DNA of 64,000 nucleotides from the NCBI GenBank assembly GCA_964646625.1, contig CAZYHC010000004.1, positions 62,001 to 126,000 on the forward strand, in the 5' to 3' direction. The notes below the pieces were generated by a model that ran no database searches, was not told the origin of the DNA, and saw only the letters and a program-made list of their open reading frames with translations. This document shows positions 1 to 7,374 of the stretch, in pieces (position 1 is the first letter of the stretch; the number at the start of each line of letters is the position of its first letter). Source of the DNA: DAOULT01 sp964646625 (GTDB taxonomy: Bacteria; Chloroflexota; Anaerolineae; CAZYHC01). The translations under genes and the position numbers were made by a program.

Positions 1-1
1 T

Positions 2-529
2 GAGCGCCTGGAGGAGGTCGTCGTCGCCCTGCTGCGTCGGCGAGGATTGACTATCGCCCTGCTGGAAACCAACACCTGGGGGCTCATCGCCCGACGGCTG
101 GCCGCCGTAGAGGGCGGGCGGGAGGTCTTGCGGGGTGCTTTGGTGGGGGGACAGCGCCCACAAGCCATCCCCCACGATGATACCCCCCCCTACGAAGAGG
201 CGCCCAACCTGGAGCAATCCCTGACCGCCAGGCTGGCTGTACCGGCAGAGACCGTGGCCCGCTATGGGGCCATCAGCCCGGAGGCAGCCACCGCGGCAGC
301 TGTCGGCGTTCGTGTCGTCTACGGCGCCGATCTCGGTCTGGCCGTTCTGGGTAGCAGTGCCCTCGATCAGGATTTTTTCTCTGGAGCAGTAGGTAATACT
401 CACCTGGCTCTGGCCCAATCCGCCGACACCATCCAGCAAAACCTCCGCTTCGGAGGACATAGCGACCTGGTTCAGGCCTGGGTCTCTAACATGGCCCTGG
501 ATATCGTGCGTCGCCATCTGCTGGAGTGA
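2..529 (+). CDS. CinA C-terminal family protein (5' end outside window)
   Basis: The reading frame is open from the left edge, so the gene starts upstream. The visible protein has the CinA C-terminal (nicotinamide-nucleotide amidase, PncC-like) layout: an LEEVV..LLRRRGLTIA opening, then VARYGAISPEAATAAAVGVR and YGADLGLAVLG, and a closing arginine-rich helix. In this family the enzyme deamidates NMN to nicotinic acid mononucleotide in pyridine nucleotide recycling. Oddity: the usual ESCTGG motif after the first strand, which carries the catalytic Ser, reads ETNTWG here, so amidase activity is doubtful. The missing upstream part could hold the N-terminal molybdopterin-binding-like domain of full-length CinA. 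Family assignment is fairly sure; activity is not. Confidence 0.75.
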   Translation, partial: ERLEEVVVALLRRRGLTIALLETNTWGLIARRLAAVEGGREVLRGALVGGQRPQAIPHDDTPPYEEAPNLEQSLTARLAVPAETVARYGAISPEAATAAAVGVRVVYGADLGLAVLGSSALDQDFFSGAVGNTHLALAQSADTIQQNLRFGGHSDLVQAWVSNMALDIVRRHLLE

Positions 530-571
530 TGGGCCGCACAAAGGCTGAAAATGTGATTGGGGAGGACGGGC

Positions 572-1075
572 ATGGAGCAGATGCACATTCTGCGCGAGGC
601 GGAAATCTTTTACGGATTAAGCCAGGGACAATTGGAGCGTATCGCGGCTATCTGTGAGGAGAGAACTTACCAGCTCGGCACTTTCATCTTTCACGAAAAC
701 ACCGCCAGCGATGAGGTGTATATCATTGCCGAGGGGCAAGTCGAAATCCAGGTCGATCCCCAGATGTTAGGTATCGAGGTCAAGAAGGGACCGGGCCCCA
801 GTACTATCGCTACTTTACAACGAGGCCAGGTTTTCGGCGAGGTAGCCTTGGTGGATCAGGGGTTGCGTTCGGCCTCGGCCAAATGTGCTTCCAGATACGC
901 CAAGCTGCTGGCCCTCAAGCGAGAGAACATCATCAAACTCTGCGAAGAAGATTACCACCTGGGCTACCTGGTGATGCGCAACGTGGCTGCCGATCTGGCC
1001 TTCAAAATTCGCAGCACCGATCTGATGGTCCGCGAGCAACTTTTGTGGCGACCTGGGCCCCAGGGGAATGTTTAG
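572..1075 (+). CDS. Cyclic nucleotide-binding domain protein
   Basis: A protein of about 167 residues made almost entirely of one cNMP-binding (CAP_ED) domain: an N-terminal helix, a beta roll with GTFIFHEN and DEVYIIAEGQVEI, and a phosphate-binding cassette-like stretch FGEVALVDQGLRSAS. There is no HTH after the domain, so it is not a CRP/FNR regulator by itself and more likely a ligand-sensing partner protein. The ATG at 572 is preferred over an in-frame TTG at 557 because GGGGAGG lies at 558-564, seven bases before it. It follows the CinA-like gene by 42 bases and may be co-transcribed. The cassette lacks the canonical R-T/S-A order, so the ligand may not be cAMP or cGMP. Confidence 0.8.
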   Translation: MEQMHILREAEIFYGLSQGQLERIAAICEERTYQLGTFIFHENTASDEVYIIAEGQVEIQVDPQMLGIEVKKGPGPSTIATLQRGQVFGEVALVDQGLRSASAKCASRYAKLLALKRENIIKLCEEDYHLGYLVMRNVAADLAFKIRSTDLMVREQLLWRPGPQGNV

Positions 1076-1110
1076 CCAAGAGAGGATACCCTGTCCCAAT
1101 GCTCCTTCCC

Positions 1111-3327
1111 TTAATCGCCGTCAGCCTTGATGGCCCGCAGCACCCTTTCCGGCGTGGCCGGAAGCTGGTTCACCCAGGCCCCGGTGGCATCGTGGATGGC
1201 GTTCAAGACGGCGGGCGCGGTAGGCAGAGTGGGCGTTTCGCCCAGCCCCGTAGCCCCGAAAGGGCCCGTCGGGTCTGGCACCTCGACGTTGATGCACACC
1301 AGTTCTTCGGGCATGTCGATCACCGTAGGGGTGTAGTACTGGCTAAACTTGCGGCTCTTGATTTGACCCTCTACCTGAATAAACTCCTCCATTAAGGCAT
1401 ACCCCAGTCCCATCTGGATGCCGCCCGCCACCTGGCCAAAGACCATGGCCGGATTGATGACCTTGCCCAAGTCTGTGGCGGCGTACATTTTCAGCACTTT
1501 GACCACTCCTGTCTCAAGATCGACCTCTACTTCGGCGATCTGGGTGCCATAGCTGTAGCTGATGTGTGGCTCGCAGGTGCCTGTTTCCGGATCGAAGGGG
1601 GTGGTAGCCCGTCCTTCGCGGCCACGATACAGATATTCGGCCTCGACGTGTGTTTCTCCGCTCTCGGTCCGCAGGGCGGCCTCCCATTTCTCTTTAGCCA
1701 ATTGGGCGGCCCGCATCACGGCGTTGCCGGACATATAGACGTGGCGCGAGGCGGAACTGCTGCCCGCATCCGGCACCTCCGCCGTGTCCACGTGGGCCAG
1801 CCGCACCCGCCTGAGGTCGATGCCCAGCGTCTCGGCCGCGATCTGGGCCAGGGCGGTGAGCACTCCTTGCCCCACCTCCGAGGCCCCGATCTTGACCAGA
1901 GCGCGGGCGACCTGGCCGGACTGGTCCAGAGTCAGCTCCACGATGGCTTTGGATTTATCGTCGAAACCCAGGCTATAACCCACGTTCTTGTAAGCGCAGG
2001 CCACCCCGATGCCCCGCCGTTTGTAAGGGGCAGAGGGAGAGCCCGGCTGCGGTTTGATCCAGCGCCCATCTTCCTCCCGCCAGCCGGCGGCTTTGGCCGC
2101 TTCTATAAGGGTTTGCTTGATGCCCACCCCGTGGCTCATCACGTTGCCCGTGACGGCCACCGACCCCTCTTCCACCAGGTTCTTGAGCCGTAGCTCCACC
2201 GGGTCCATGCCCAGGGCCTCAGCCAGTTTGTCCATCTGAAGCTCATACCCTACCGGCGGCTGGGTGGCTCCAAAACCGCGCATAGCCATGGTGAGGATGT
2301 TGTTGGTGTGGACCGTGTAGGCATCTATCCTGGCGTGAGGAACGACGTAGGGGCCGGCGGCAAAAGTGGTGGCGTTCGCCAGCACCGGAATACTGGTCGA
2401 AGTGTAGGCCCCGGCGTCGCTGATGACCTCGATCTCTACAGCCGTCAGTTTGCCGTCTTTGGTGGCTCCGGTCTTGTATTTCATGAAGAAGGGATGGCGT
2501 TTGCCGTGCCCGCGGATCGATTCCTCCCGGCTATAGACCAGCTTGACCGGGCGACGGGTGTGGCAGGCTCCCAGGGCCACCAAAATCTGGAGGGAGATGT
2601 CTTCCCGCCCGCCAAAGGCCCCGCCGATGGCAGGGACGATCTCGTGTACCTGGTCTTCCGGCAAATTCAGGGCGTGGGCGATCTGGTGGATATCGTCGTG
2701 CGCCCACTGGGCGGCCACAATGATCGTTACCCGCCCCTGCTCGTCGATGTAGCCCAGCCCGGCCTCCGGCTGCATGAAAGCGTGTTCCACGCGCGGGGTG
2801 TAATAGCTCCCTTCCACGATAACGTCGGAAGCCGCAAAGCCCCGCTCCACGTCCCCCTTGCGGACCTTGAAGTGCTGGAGAACGTTGGTGCCCTTCTCCT
2901 CGTGGACCAGGGGTGAGCCTGGTTGCATCGCTTCCCTGGCATCGGCGACTACGGGCAAAGGCTCGTACTCGACGGTCACCAATTCCCGCGCCGCTTCGGC
3001 CTCTCGCTCGCTCTCGGCGATGACCAGGGCCACCGGATCGCCCACTGAGCGCACCTTGCCCTCGGCCAACACCGGCTGGTCTTTGACGTTGATCCCGAAC
3101 TCGTTGACGGGCACGTCCTGGTGGGTGAGGACGGCCACCACCCCCGGCTGAGACTCCGCCGCGCTGGTGTCGATCTTCACGATCCTGGCGTGGGGGTGGG
3201 CGCTCCATACCACTTTGGCGTATAACATGTCCTCCATGTAGAAATCCTGGGGATATTTCCGCCCGCCAGTCACTTTGGTGCGCACGTCCAGGCGGGTCAC
3301 GCTTCTGCCGATCACGGATTCTTTCAT
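1111..3327 (-). CDS. Molybdenum hydroxylase, large (molybdopterin-binding) subunit, xanthine dehydrogenase family
   Basis: 738 residues with the full aldehyde oxidase/xanthine dehydrogenase a/b-hammerhead and Mo-binding domains. Visible motifs are GGAFGGRED (cofactor loop), AMRGFGATQP, and GLGETPTLP near the C-terminus, whose Glu (about residue 697) matches the catalytic base of the family. The enzyme hydroxylates an N-heterocycle or aldehyde using water as oxygen source, in the cytoplasm. Substrate cannot be read from sequence; nicotinate, purine and CO-type members share these motifs, but the CO dehydrogenase active-loop Cys motif is not seen. Last gene of the operon; its ATG overlaps the stop of the 2Fe-2S subunit gene by four bases (ATGA), which implies translational coupling. 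Converges on the cNMP-binding gene. Confidence 0.9.
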   Translation of the reverse strand: MKESVIGRSVTRLDVRTKVTGGRKYPQDFYMEDMLYAKVVWSAHPHARIVKIDTSAAESQPGVVAVLTHQDVPVNEFGINVKDQPVLAEGKVRSVGDPVALVIAESEREAEAARELVTVEYEPLPVVADAREAMQPGSPLVHEEKGTNVLQHFKVRKGDVERGFAASDVIVEGSYYTPRVEHAFMQPEAGLGYIDEQGRVTIIVAAQWAHDDIHQIAHALNLPEDQVHEIVPAIGGAFGGREDISLQILVALGACHTRRPVKLVYSREESIRGHGKRHPFFMKYKTGATKDGKLTAVEIEVISDAGAYTSTSIPVLANATTFAAGPYVVPHARIDAYTVHTNNILTMAMRGFGATQPPVGYELQMDKLAEALGMDPVELRLKNLVEEGSVAVTGNVMSHGVGIKQTLIEAAKAAGWREEDGRWIKPQPGSPSAPYKRRGIGVACAYKNVGYSLGFDDKSKAIVELTLDQSGQVARALVKIGASEVGQGVLTALAQIAAETLGIDLRRVRLAHVDTAEVPDAGSSSASRHVYMSGNAVMRAAQLAKEKWEAALRTESGETHVEAEYLYRGREGRATTPFDPETGTCEPHISYSYGTQIAEVEVDLETGVVKVLKMYAATDLGKVINPAMVFGQVAGGIQMGLGYALMEEFIQVEGQIKSRKFSQYYTPTVIDMPEELVCINVEVPDPTGPFGATGLGETPTLPTAPAVLNAIHDATGAWVNQLPATPERVLRAIKADGD

Positions 3328-3800
3328 GTCTGGCTCCCTTTTAGCTTTTCAGCGGCCAGCTCTATGGCTTCCACGATCTGGTAATAGCCCGTGCACCGGC
3401 ACAGATTGCCGGAGATGGCTTCTTTGATCTCCTCACGGCTGGGGTTAGGGTTTTCGTCCAGCAGGGCTTTGGCCGCCATCAGCATCCCTGGCGTGCAGTA
3501 GCCGCATTGGGCAGCAGCCTTTTCGATGAAAGCCTGCTGCAAGGGGTGAAACTGGCGGTTTACCTTCAGGCTCTCCACCGTCTCCACCCGACGGCCCTGG
3601 GCTTTCATGGCCGGGTAGAGGCAGGAATCGACGGCCTGGCCCTCGACGATGACCGTACAGGCGCCACACTCCCCCTCCCCGCAACTGATCTTGGTGCCGA
3701 TGAGCCCCAGCCGGTCGCGCAGCACCCAGGCCAGTAACTCGTCGGCCTCGATCTCCACCGAAACGTCCTGGCCGTTAAGATTCATGGTCAAAGTTGGCAT
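3324..3800 (-). CDS. Molybdenum hydroxylase, small 2Fe-2S subunit
   Basis: 158 residues with the plant-type ferredoxin cluster ligands C40, C45, C48, C60 and the second cluster ligands C99, C102, C134, C136 (CGYCTPGM and CRCTGYY). It passes electrons from the Mo centre to FAD in the heterotrimer. The start is set at the ATG of MPTLTMNL because GGAGG sits just upstream on the minus strand; a longer frame to 3842 exists but its first 14 residues do not look like this family. It lies between the FAD-subunit and Mo-subunit genes, in a usual order for the family. Confidence 0.93.
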   Translation of the reverse strand: MPTLTMNLNGQDVSVEIEADELLAWVLRDRLGLIGTKISCGEGECGACTVIVEGQAVDSCLYPAMKAQGRRVETVESLKVNRQFHPLQQAFIEKAAAQCGYCTPGMLMAAKALLDENPNPSREEIKEAISGNLCRCTGYYQIVEAIELAAEKLKGSQT

Positions 3801-3820
3801 GTATTCCTCCCATTGCGTGC

Positions 3821-3873
3821 GATGGTGCGCTCGAAGGTGCACGGCACTATGAAAAGAAAGTGCCGCGCACCAT
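3821..3873. repeat. Intergenic stem-loop between Mo hydroxylase genes
   Basis: Arms GATGGTGCG and CGCACCATC bracket an inner stem CGGCACT/AGTGCCG, with a 12-base bulge on one side. It sits in the gap between the FAD-subunit stop and the 2Fe-2S start. A processing or stabilising RNA stem-loop is possible; it lacks a U-tract, so a terminator is unlikely within this operon. Confidence 0.55.
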
Positions 3874-3889
3874 CACCTGGGCCAGGCAC

Positions 3890-4750
3890 CTATTCCCTGA
3901 TCGCCTGACTTAATGCTCTGCGGACCAGCACCCCTACCATCTCGGCGCGGTACTCCGCCGATCCCCTGAGCAGGCTGTCACGGGGGTGGGCTGCTTCAAC
4001 GGCCAGGGCCGCCGCCTGTTTGAAACGTGCCTCGTCCGCTGGCTGGCCTTTCAAGGCCGCTTCGGCCTCCTCTGCCCGGAAAGGGGTGGGGGCTACAGGC
4101 CCAACAGCCAGGCGGGCCTCCTGGCAAATACCCTCCTGCACGGCCACCACCGCCGCCACGACCAGCATGGGCAACACCACCGCCTGCCGCCTGGTCAGGC
4201 GTTGGAACCCCCAACCCTGTCCCTCGTTCAAGGGGCGAAAACGCAGGGCAGTGACCATCTGGGCGCAAGGATCCACGCAGGATTGGCCCACGTCCTCGTA
4301 GAGATCGGCGATGGGCAGCCAGCACCGGAAACCAGGACTTGTTACCTGGGCCTCGGCGTCCAGGGCGAAGAGGGCCACCGCCGCGTCCGCGGCAGGCAGG
4401 GCGTTGACCACGTTGCCCACCACCGTACCCACGTTGCGAATCTGAGGCGAGCCCACCACAGCGCAGGCCGCCGCCAAAACCCCGGCCCGTTCCCGGATAA
4501 GGGGCGAAGCCGCCGCCTGAGCGTGGGTGACGGTCGCTCCCAGGACGATGTAATCGTCTTCCAGGGCGATGGTGTTCAGGTCCGGGATACGGGTGATGTC
4601 TACTACGGCATCGGCCTGGCAGGTGCCGTCCTGGGTTTGGATGACCAGGTCGGTGCCCCCGGCGATGATACGCGCCTGGCCCTGGAAGCCGCATAATATT
4701 TCCAGGGCTTCCTCAACCGAATTGGGGATGAAATAGTCTTTCCATAACAC
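3890..4750 (-). CDS. Molybdenum hydroxylase, FAD-binding subunit
   Basis: About 286 residues of the CoxM/XdhB family (PCMH-type FAD domain followed by the CO dehydrogenase flavoprotein C-terminal domain). FAD-contact motifs are visible: IIAGGTDL near the N-terminus and SPQIRNVGTVVGNVVNALPAADAAVAL in the middle. It accepts electrons from the 2Fe-2S subunit and passes them to NAD or another acceptor. The frame is open to 4795, but the first 15 residues of that version fall in a palindromic repeat; the GTG at 4748-4750 (protein starting VLWKDYFIPNS) has AAGGAG ten bases upstream and matches the family N-terminus, so it is chosen here. Downstream of aconitase X. Confidence 0.88.
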   Translation of the reverse strand: MLWKDYFIPNSVEEALEILCGFQGQARIIAGGTDLVIQTQDGTCQADAVVDITRIPDLNTIALEDDYIVLGATVTHAQAAASPLIRERAGVLAAACAVVGSPQIRNVGTVVGNVVNALPAADAAVALFALDAEAQVTSPGFRCWLPIADLYEDVGQSCVDPCAQMVTALRFRPLNEGQGWGFQRLTRRQAVVLPMLVVAAVVAVQEGICQEARLAVGPVAPTPFRAEEAEAALKGQPADEARFKQAAALAVEAAHPRDSLLRGSAEYRAEMVGVLVRRALSQAIRE

Positions 4751-4782
4751 AGGTACACGTCTCCTTCTGCTGATCATTTTCT

Positions 4783-4863
4783 CACCGCAGGGCACGCGGA
4801 GTTCGCTGAGACTTCAACAGCGAACGTTCGCTGTTCTCGGCGCTCTCAGCGGCCTCAGCGGTG
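4783..4863. repeat. Nested palindromic repeat element, copy 1
   Basis: Nested inverted arms CACCGC (4783-4788)/GCGGTG (4858-4863) and CGCTGAGA (4804-4811)/TCTCAGCG (4844-4851) surround a perfect 20-bp palindrome, AACAGCGAACGTTCGCTGTT. The 20 bases at 4811-4830 are identical to 8728-8747 in the second copy. The element supplies the last codons and stop of aconitase X and covers the region just upstream of the FAD-subunit start. Confidence 0.7.
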
Positions 4864-6135
4864 CAAACTGGAAGACCACCTACCGCTTACCGCTGCTTCC
4901 AGGCATTGTTCCAGGGGGCCAAAGTGCACTTTGGCCCCACAATGTCCAGGGCCGTAGAATGCGGCCTTGGCCGAATTGGTGGCTACGTGGTGCACGCCCA
5001 GCATCTCAATGGGGGCCACCACCAGGCAGGTATCGGCCACCACCTGGCCGCCCGCCCTCTCGATGGTTTCCAGCCAGCCTTTTTGGCGGGCTATTTCCTT
5101 GATCTCACGAGCAGTCGTGACCCACAGCCTGGTCTTAACTCGCCTGCCTTTGAGCCAGGTGGCTATGGCTTCGATCTCTTCCAGAGAGGCGTGGGGACAG
5201 CCGATGCTGACCAGATCGAGATCGTCGTCGATGGGAGCGTTCAGGGCGGCGTAAGCCTCGTCCAGGCTGTCGAAAGTGAGGGTCTGCGCTTCGGGAGCGA
5301 CGACGTGGCCCCTGCGCGCCTCCGGGGTCAGGCCCTCGACGTGGTAGAGAGCAACTGCCCCGCTGGCGGCCATCGCCGCCCCCAACGCCTTGAGAGGGAT
5401 CAGGGATTTGGGGCCTGGGAGTGGGCCCTTTCCCAATCCCCAATCCCCGCTCCCTAATCCCCACTCTCCATTCCCCATTCCCCTGAAATATGGAACGCCA
5501 TCCCTGACCGCCCTGCCCACCAGATACCCCAGCGCCCCATAATCTGCCTCCGATCTCAGCGGGCATCGAACCTCGACGACGTGACTGGCCTTACGATTGG
5601 CGTCCAGGTGCAGGCCGTATCTGGCCGTGCGCCCCACGACAGCCGCCGCCAGGGCGCCGGGGCCGCCCTGGCGGTTGGTGCGCGCCCCCAGAATGGAATT
5701 GGCGAAGCTCACCGCCGACGACTCGCTCCAGGCCAGGTGTTGACCGAACCGGGGCACGTTGCTCACCAGGTACGGCGTACACGAGCAGCCAGGAGCGATG
5801 CCCATCGCTTGAAATGCGTCGATAACTGCCATCTGGCGGCGGGCAAACTCCTCCGGGAAACCCAGCGCCCGCCAGTCGGTCAGGTCCATGCCGGCCGGGT
5901 TAAGGGTGGTCGGCACCCGCACCCGCGCCCCCTGGCCCGCCCACTCTCGCAGGAACTCCAGCCCGGCCTCTCCCAGATTCTTGAAACTGACGCCCGCCAC
6001 CTGCACGCTCTGCACGGGCACCAGGTCCTCTGCCCCGTATATCTGGCCCAGGGCCACCACGATTTCCATCGCCTTTTGCACGCCTGGCCCCTGCTGGCCG
6101 GCCAGCATGGCCCGTTCTTCGGCGGTGAGTCGCAA
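4855..6135 (-). CDS. Aconitase X (AcnX) catalytic-domain protein
   Basis: 426 residues matching the aconitase X large domain: an MRLTAEERAMLAG..G opening, VPTTLNPAGMD, CSCTPYLVSN, AWSESSAVSFANSILGARTNR, and a C-terminal FYGPGHCGAKVHFGP. Characterised members are Fe-S dehydratases acting on cis-3-hydroxy-L-proline or, in archaea, mevalonate 5-phosphate. The small swivel domain (DUF126) is neither fused nor encoded anywhere in the window. The start is TTG at 6135, decided by GGAGG six bases upstream (6142-6146). First gene of the Mo hydroxylase operon, suggesting a shared catabolic pathway. Oddities: a Gly/Trp-rich insert from a repeat tract interrupts the protein around residues 220-245, and its C-terminus is encoded by a palindromic repeat. 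Confidence 0.87.
   Translation of the reverse strand: MRLTAEERAMLAGQQGPGVQKAMEIVVALGQIYGAEDLVPVQSVQVAGVSFKNLGEAGLEFLREWAGQGARVRVPTTLNPAGMDLTDWRALGFPEEFARRQMAVIDAFQAMGIAPGCSCTPYLVSNVPRFGQHLAWSESSAVSFANSILGARTNRQGGPGALAAAVVGRTARYGLHLDANRKASHVVEVRCPLRSEADYGALGYLVGRAVRDGVPYFRGMGNGEWGLGSGDWGLGKGPLPGPKSLIPLKALGAAMAASGAVALYHVEGLTPEARRGHVVAPEAQTLTFDSLDEAYAALNAPIDDDLDLVSIGCPHASLEEIEAIATWLKGRRVKTRLWVTTAREIKEIARQKGWLETIERAGGQVVADTCLVVAPIEMLGVHHVATNSAKAAFYGPGHCGAKVHFGPLEQCLEAAVSGRWSSSLHR
4915..4938. repeat. Perfect 24-bp palindrome inside aconitase X
   Basis: A perfect palindrome of 12-bp half-sites (left half GGGGCCAAAGTG) lying inside the coding region, where it encodes the conserved GAKVHFGP segment. 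It may be a codon-level coincidence or a recognition site; nothing else marks it. Confidence 0.6.
5400..5485 (-). repeat. In-frame G-rich low-complexity tract in aconitase X
   Basis: About 85 bases of degenerate repeats of the unit CCAATCCCC on the plus strand, hence runs of three or four G on the coding strand separated by short ATT/AAT/AGC spacers (at least eight G-runs). It encodes the low-complexity stretch GNGEWGLGSGDWGLGKG, which is foreign to the family. The spacing fits the loose G-quadruplex pattern. Confidence 0.75.
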
Positions 6136-6155
6136 CTTTTACCTCCGAATGGAAC

Positions 6156-6206
6156 TTGACAAAAAACACCCGTTGTGGTATAATCGCTTTAGAACATTAG
6201 TTCTAA
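6156..6206 (+). promoter_or_regulatory. Consensus promoter with operator-like palindrome for the DUF3795 gene
   Basis: TTGACA (6156-6161), 17 bases, TATAAT (6179-6184): a perfect vegetative promoter. The palindrome TTAGAAC-ATTA-GTTCTAA (6189-6206) overlaps the expected transcription start. Its GAAC-N4-GTTC core equals that of the Gram-positive LexA (DinR) box, but TetR- or MarR-type operators can look similar. Confidence 0.85.
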
Positions 6207-6227
6207 TAACCAAAGGAGGTGAACCCG

Positions 6228-6677
6228 ATGAGCACGAGCGAAAAGAAAGACCTGGTGACCTACTGCGGCCTCTATTGTGGCGCCTGCGACGTCTACAAGG
6301 GCAGTTTCAAACAGGCGGCAAATTCCCTGCAAAGTCTGCTCGACGCCTACGGCGTGGCCCAATGGGCTCCCGAAGCGGCCCAGTTTGTTCCGGCCCTGAA
6401 AGGCTATACCGAGTTCGAGGGCGTTCTGGGCTGGCTGGCGGCCTTTGACTGCCAGGGTTGCCTGGCGGGTGGCGGCCCCCCTCAGTGCGAGATCCGCATC
6501 TGCGCCAGGGAGCGAAACCTGGCGGGCTGTTGGGAGTGCGCCGACCTGCCCTGTGAGAAGCGCCAGTGGATAGACGCTGAGCCCGGCAAGGTTGACGAGC
6601 CTAGCAAGGCTCTGGATAACTGCCGTCGTATCCAGGAAGTCGGCCTGGAAGCCTGGCTGGCCGCGCAACCAGCCTGA
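6228..6677 (+). CDS. DUF3795 cysteine-rich protein
   Basis: 149 residues with the DUF3795 signature: YCGLYCGACDVYKG at the N-terminus, then CQGCLAGG...CEIRICARERNLAGCWECADLPC. The many Cys pairs suggest metal binding, probably zinc; no biochemical role is established for the family. AAAGGAGG at 6212-6219 places the start at ATG 6228 (an in-frame GTG at 6219 overlaps the RBS). It is a single-gene unit: a consensus promoter lies upstream and a hairpin terminator downstream. The palindrome at the transcription start suggests repression, possibly stress-induced. Divergent from the aconitase X operon. Confidence 0.85.
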   Translation: MSTSEKKDLVTYCGLYCGACDVYKGSFKQAANSLQSLLDAYGVAQWAPEAAQFVPALKGYTEFEGVLGWLAAFDCQGCLAGGGPPQCEIRICARERNLAGCWECADLPCEKRQWIDAEPGKVDEPSKALDNCRRIQEVGLEAWLAAQPA

Positions 6678-6686
6678 GCCTTCACC

Positions 6687-6782
6687 GAGACCCGCTGGCA
6701 CAAGGCCAGCGGCAATCATGATAGGTGGACGCCGGCCTGCACAGGCCGGTGTTTCTTTTCTTCGTCCGGGCCAGCGGGTCTC
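6687..6782. terminator. Terminator hairpin nested in a 13-bp inverted repeat
   Basis: A GCCGGCCTG/CAGGCCGG hairpin at about 6731-6750 is followed by a T-rich run to 6762, fitting an intrinsic terminator for the DUF3795 gene. It is enclosed by an exact 13-bp inverted repeat, GAGACCCGCTGGC (6687-6699) and GCCAGCGGGTCTC (6770-6782), so the region could also fold as one long stem serving the convergent small membrane gene. Confidence 0.75.
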
Positions 6783-6791
6783 ACCCGATTC

Positions 6792-6983
6792 TCACCCCAG
6801 CACCACGTCGAAGATCAGGTAGATGACCACCGCCAGTCCCAGAAAGAAGATAATCAATCCCCACAGAGAGACGTTGACGAAGATCACGATGCGCAGTTTG
6901 TGCCAGATGATGAGAAAAGCCAGGATAAAAGCCAAAGCCCACATGAGCCCTCTGGTGAGGGGACGTGGTTTTCGTAGCCTCAT
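6792..6983 (-). CDS. Small two-helix membrane protein
   Basis: 63 residues with a basic N-terminus (MRLRKPRPLTRG) and two hydrophobic segments, about residues 13-29 and 34-61, joined by a short HKLR loop. The bias to basic residues at the N-terminus and loop is typical of an inner-membrane protein. A GGAG motif about ten bases before the ATG supports translation. No family is recognised. Similar short proteins (DUF1049/LapA-like) have this layout, but the similarity is only in architecture. Convergent with the DUF3795 gene. Confidence 0.6.
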   Translation of the reverse strand: MRLRKPRPLTRGLMWALAFILAFLIIWHKLRIVIFVNVSLWGLIIFFLGLAVVIYLIFDVVLG

Positions 6984-7136
6984 GTCTTTACATCTCCACA
7001 GGTTCGCTAAAAAGTGCGATCATCGAGCAATCACCACGCCTATTTTAGCACAGCCGGGGATTTCTGTAAAGATCGAACTTCAAACTTCTGGCAAGGTCCT
7101 GTCAAAGTCGGACCGGGGTCAACTGTTCCAACCCTC

Positions 7137-7153
7137 GTCCCCGAGACGGGGAC
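7137..7153. repeat. Short stem-loop element (GTCCCCG-AGA-CGGGGAC)
   Basis: Perfect 7-bp stem with an AGA loop in the gap 6984-7374. A stem of the same design, GCCCCCG-AGA-CGGGGGC, occurs at 27443-27459. The preceding bases around 7098-7115 (TGTCAAAGTCG...CCGGGG) resemble 38469-38488. Apart from this and the promoter at 7217, nothing coding is seen in the gap. Confidence 0.5.
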
Positions 7154-7216
7154 TGGGAGCGGGCGAAAAGAGACTCGCCTGAAATCCTGGACAGACCCCC
7201 CTTCTGGTCAGAAATC

Positions 7217-7245
7217 TTGAAAAAGCGCCGAAGATGTGATATAAT
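7217..7245 (+). promoter_or_regulatory. Promoter of the first sugar ABC operon
   Basis: TTGAAA (7217-7222), 17 bases, TATAAT (7240-7245). Transcription would start near 7252, leaving an untranslated leader of about 120 bases before the binding-protein gene. Confidence 0.8.
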
Positions 7246-7374
7246 GGTGGTAGCCCTGGAATGAGCCGAGGGCCTCGCAAACTCAATGGTGGGAGGTGAG
7301 AGTATGATCTAAACCGGTGGGCTTATTTTTCTATTGAAAAGACGGCACATAATAAAAGAAGGAGGATGATGATA

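Noticed and set aside
1564..2916. Several plus-strand frames of 60-210 codons within the Mo hydroxylase gene
   Set aside because: They are antisense shadows lacking ribosome sites and known domains.
3986..4696. Long frames on both strands over the FAD-subunit gene
   Set aside because: They are Arg/Gly/His-rich products in other frames of a gene with clear FAD-binding motifs.
6147..6220. A minus-strand promoter for the aconitase X operon in the divergent region
   Set aside because: Only weak boxes (TTAGAA and TTATAC) are visible, and they lie within the palindrome and boxes of the plus-strand promoter.
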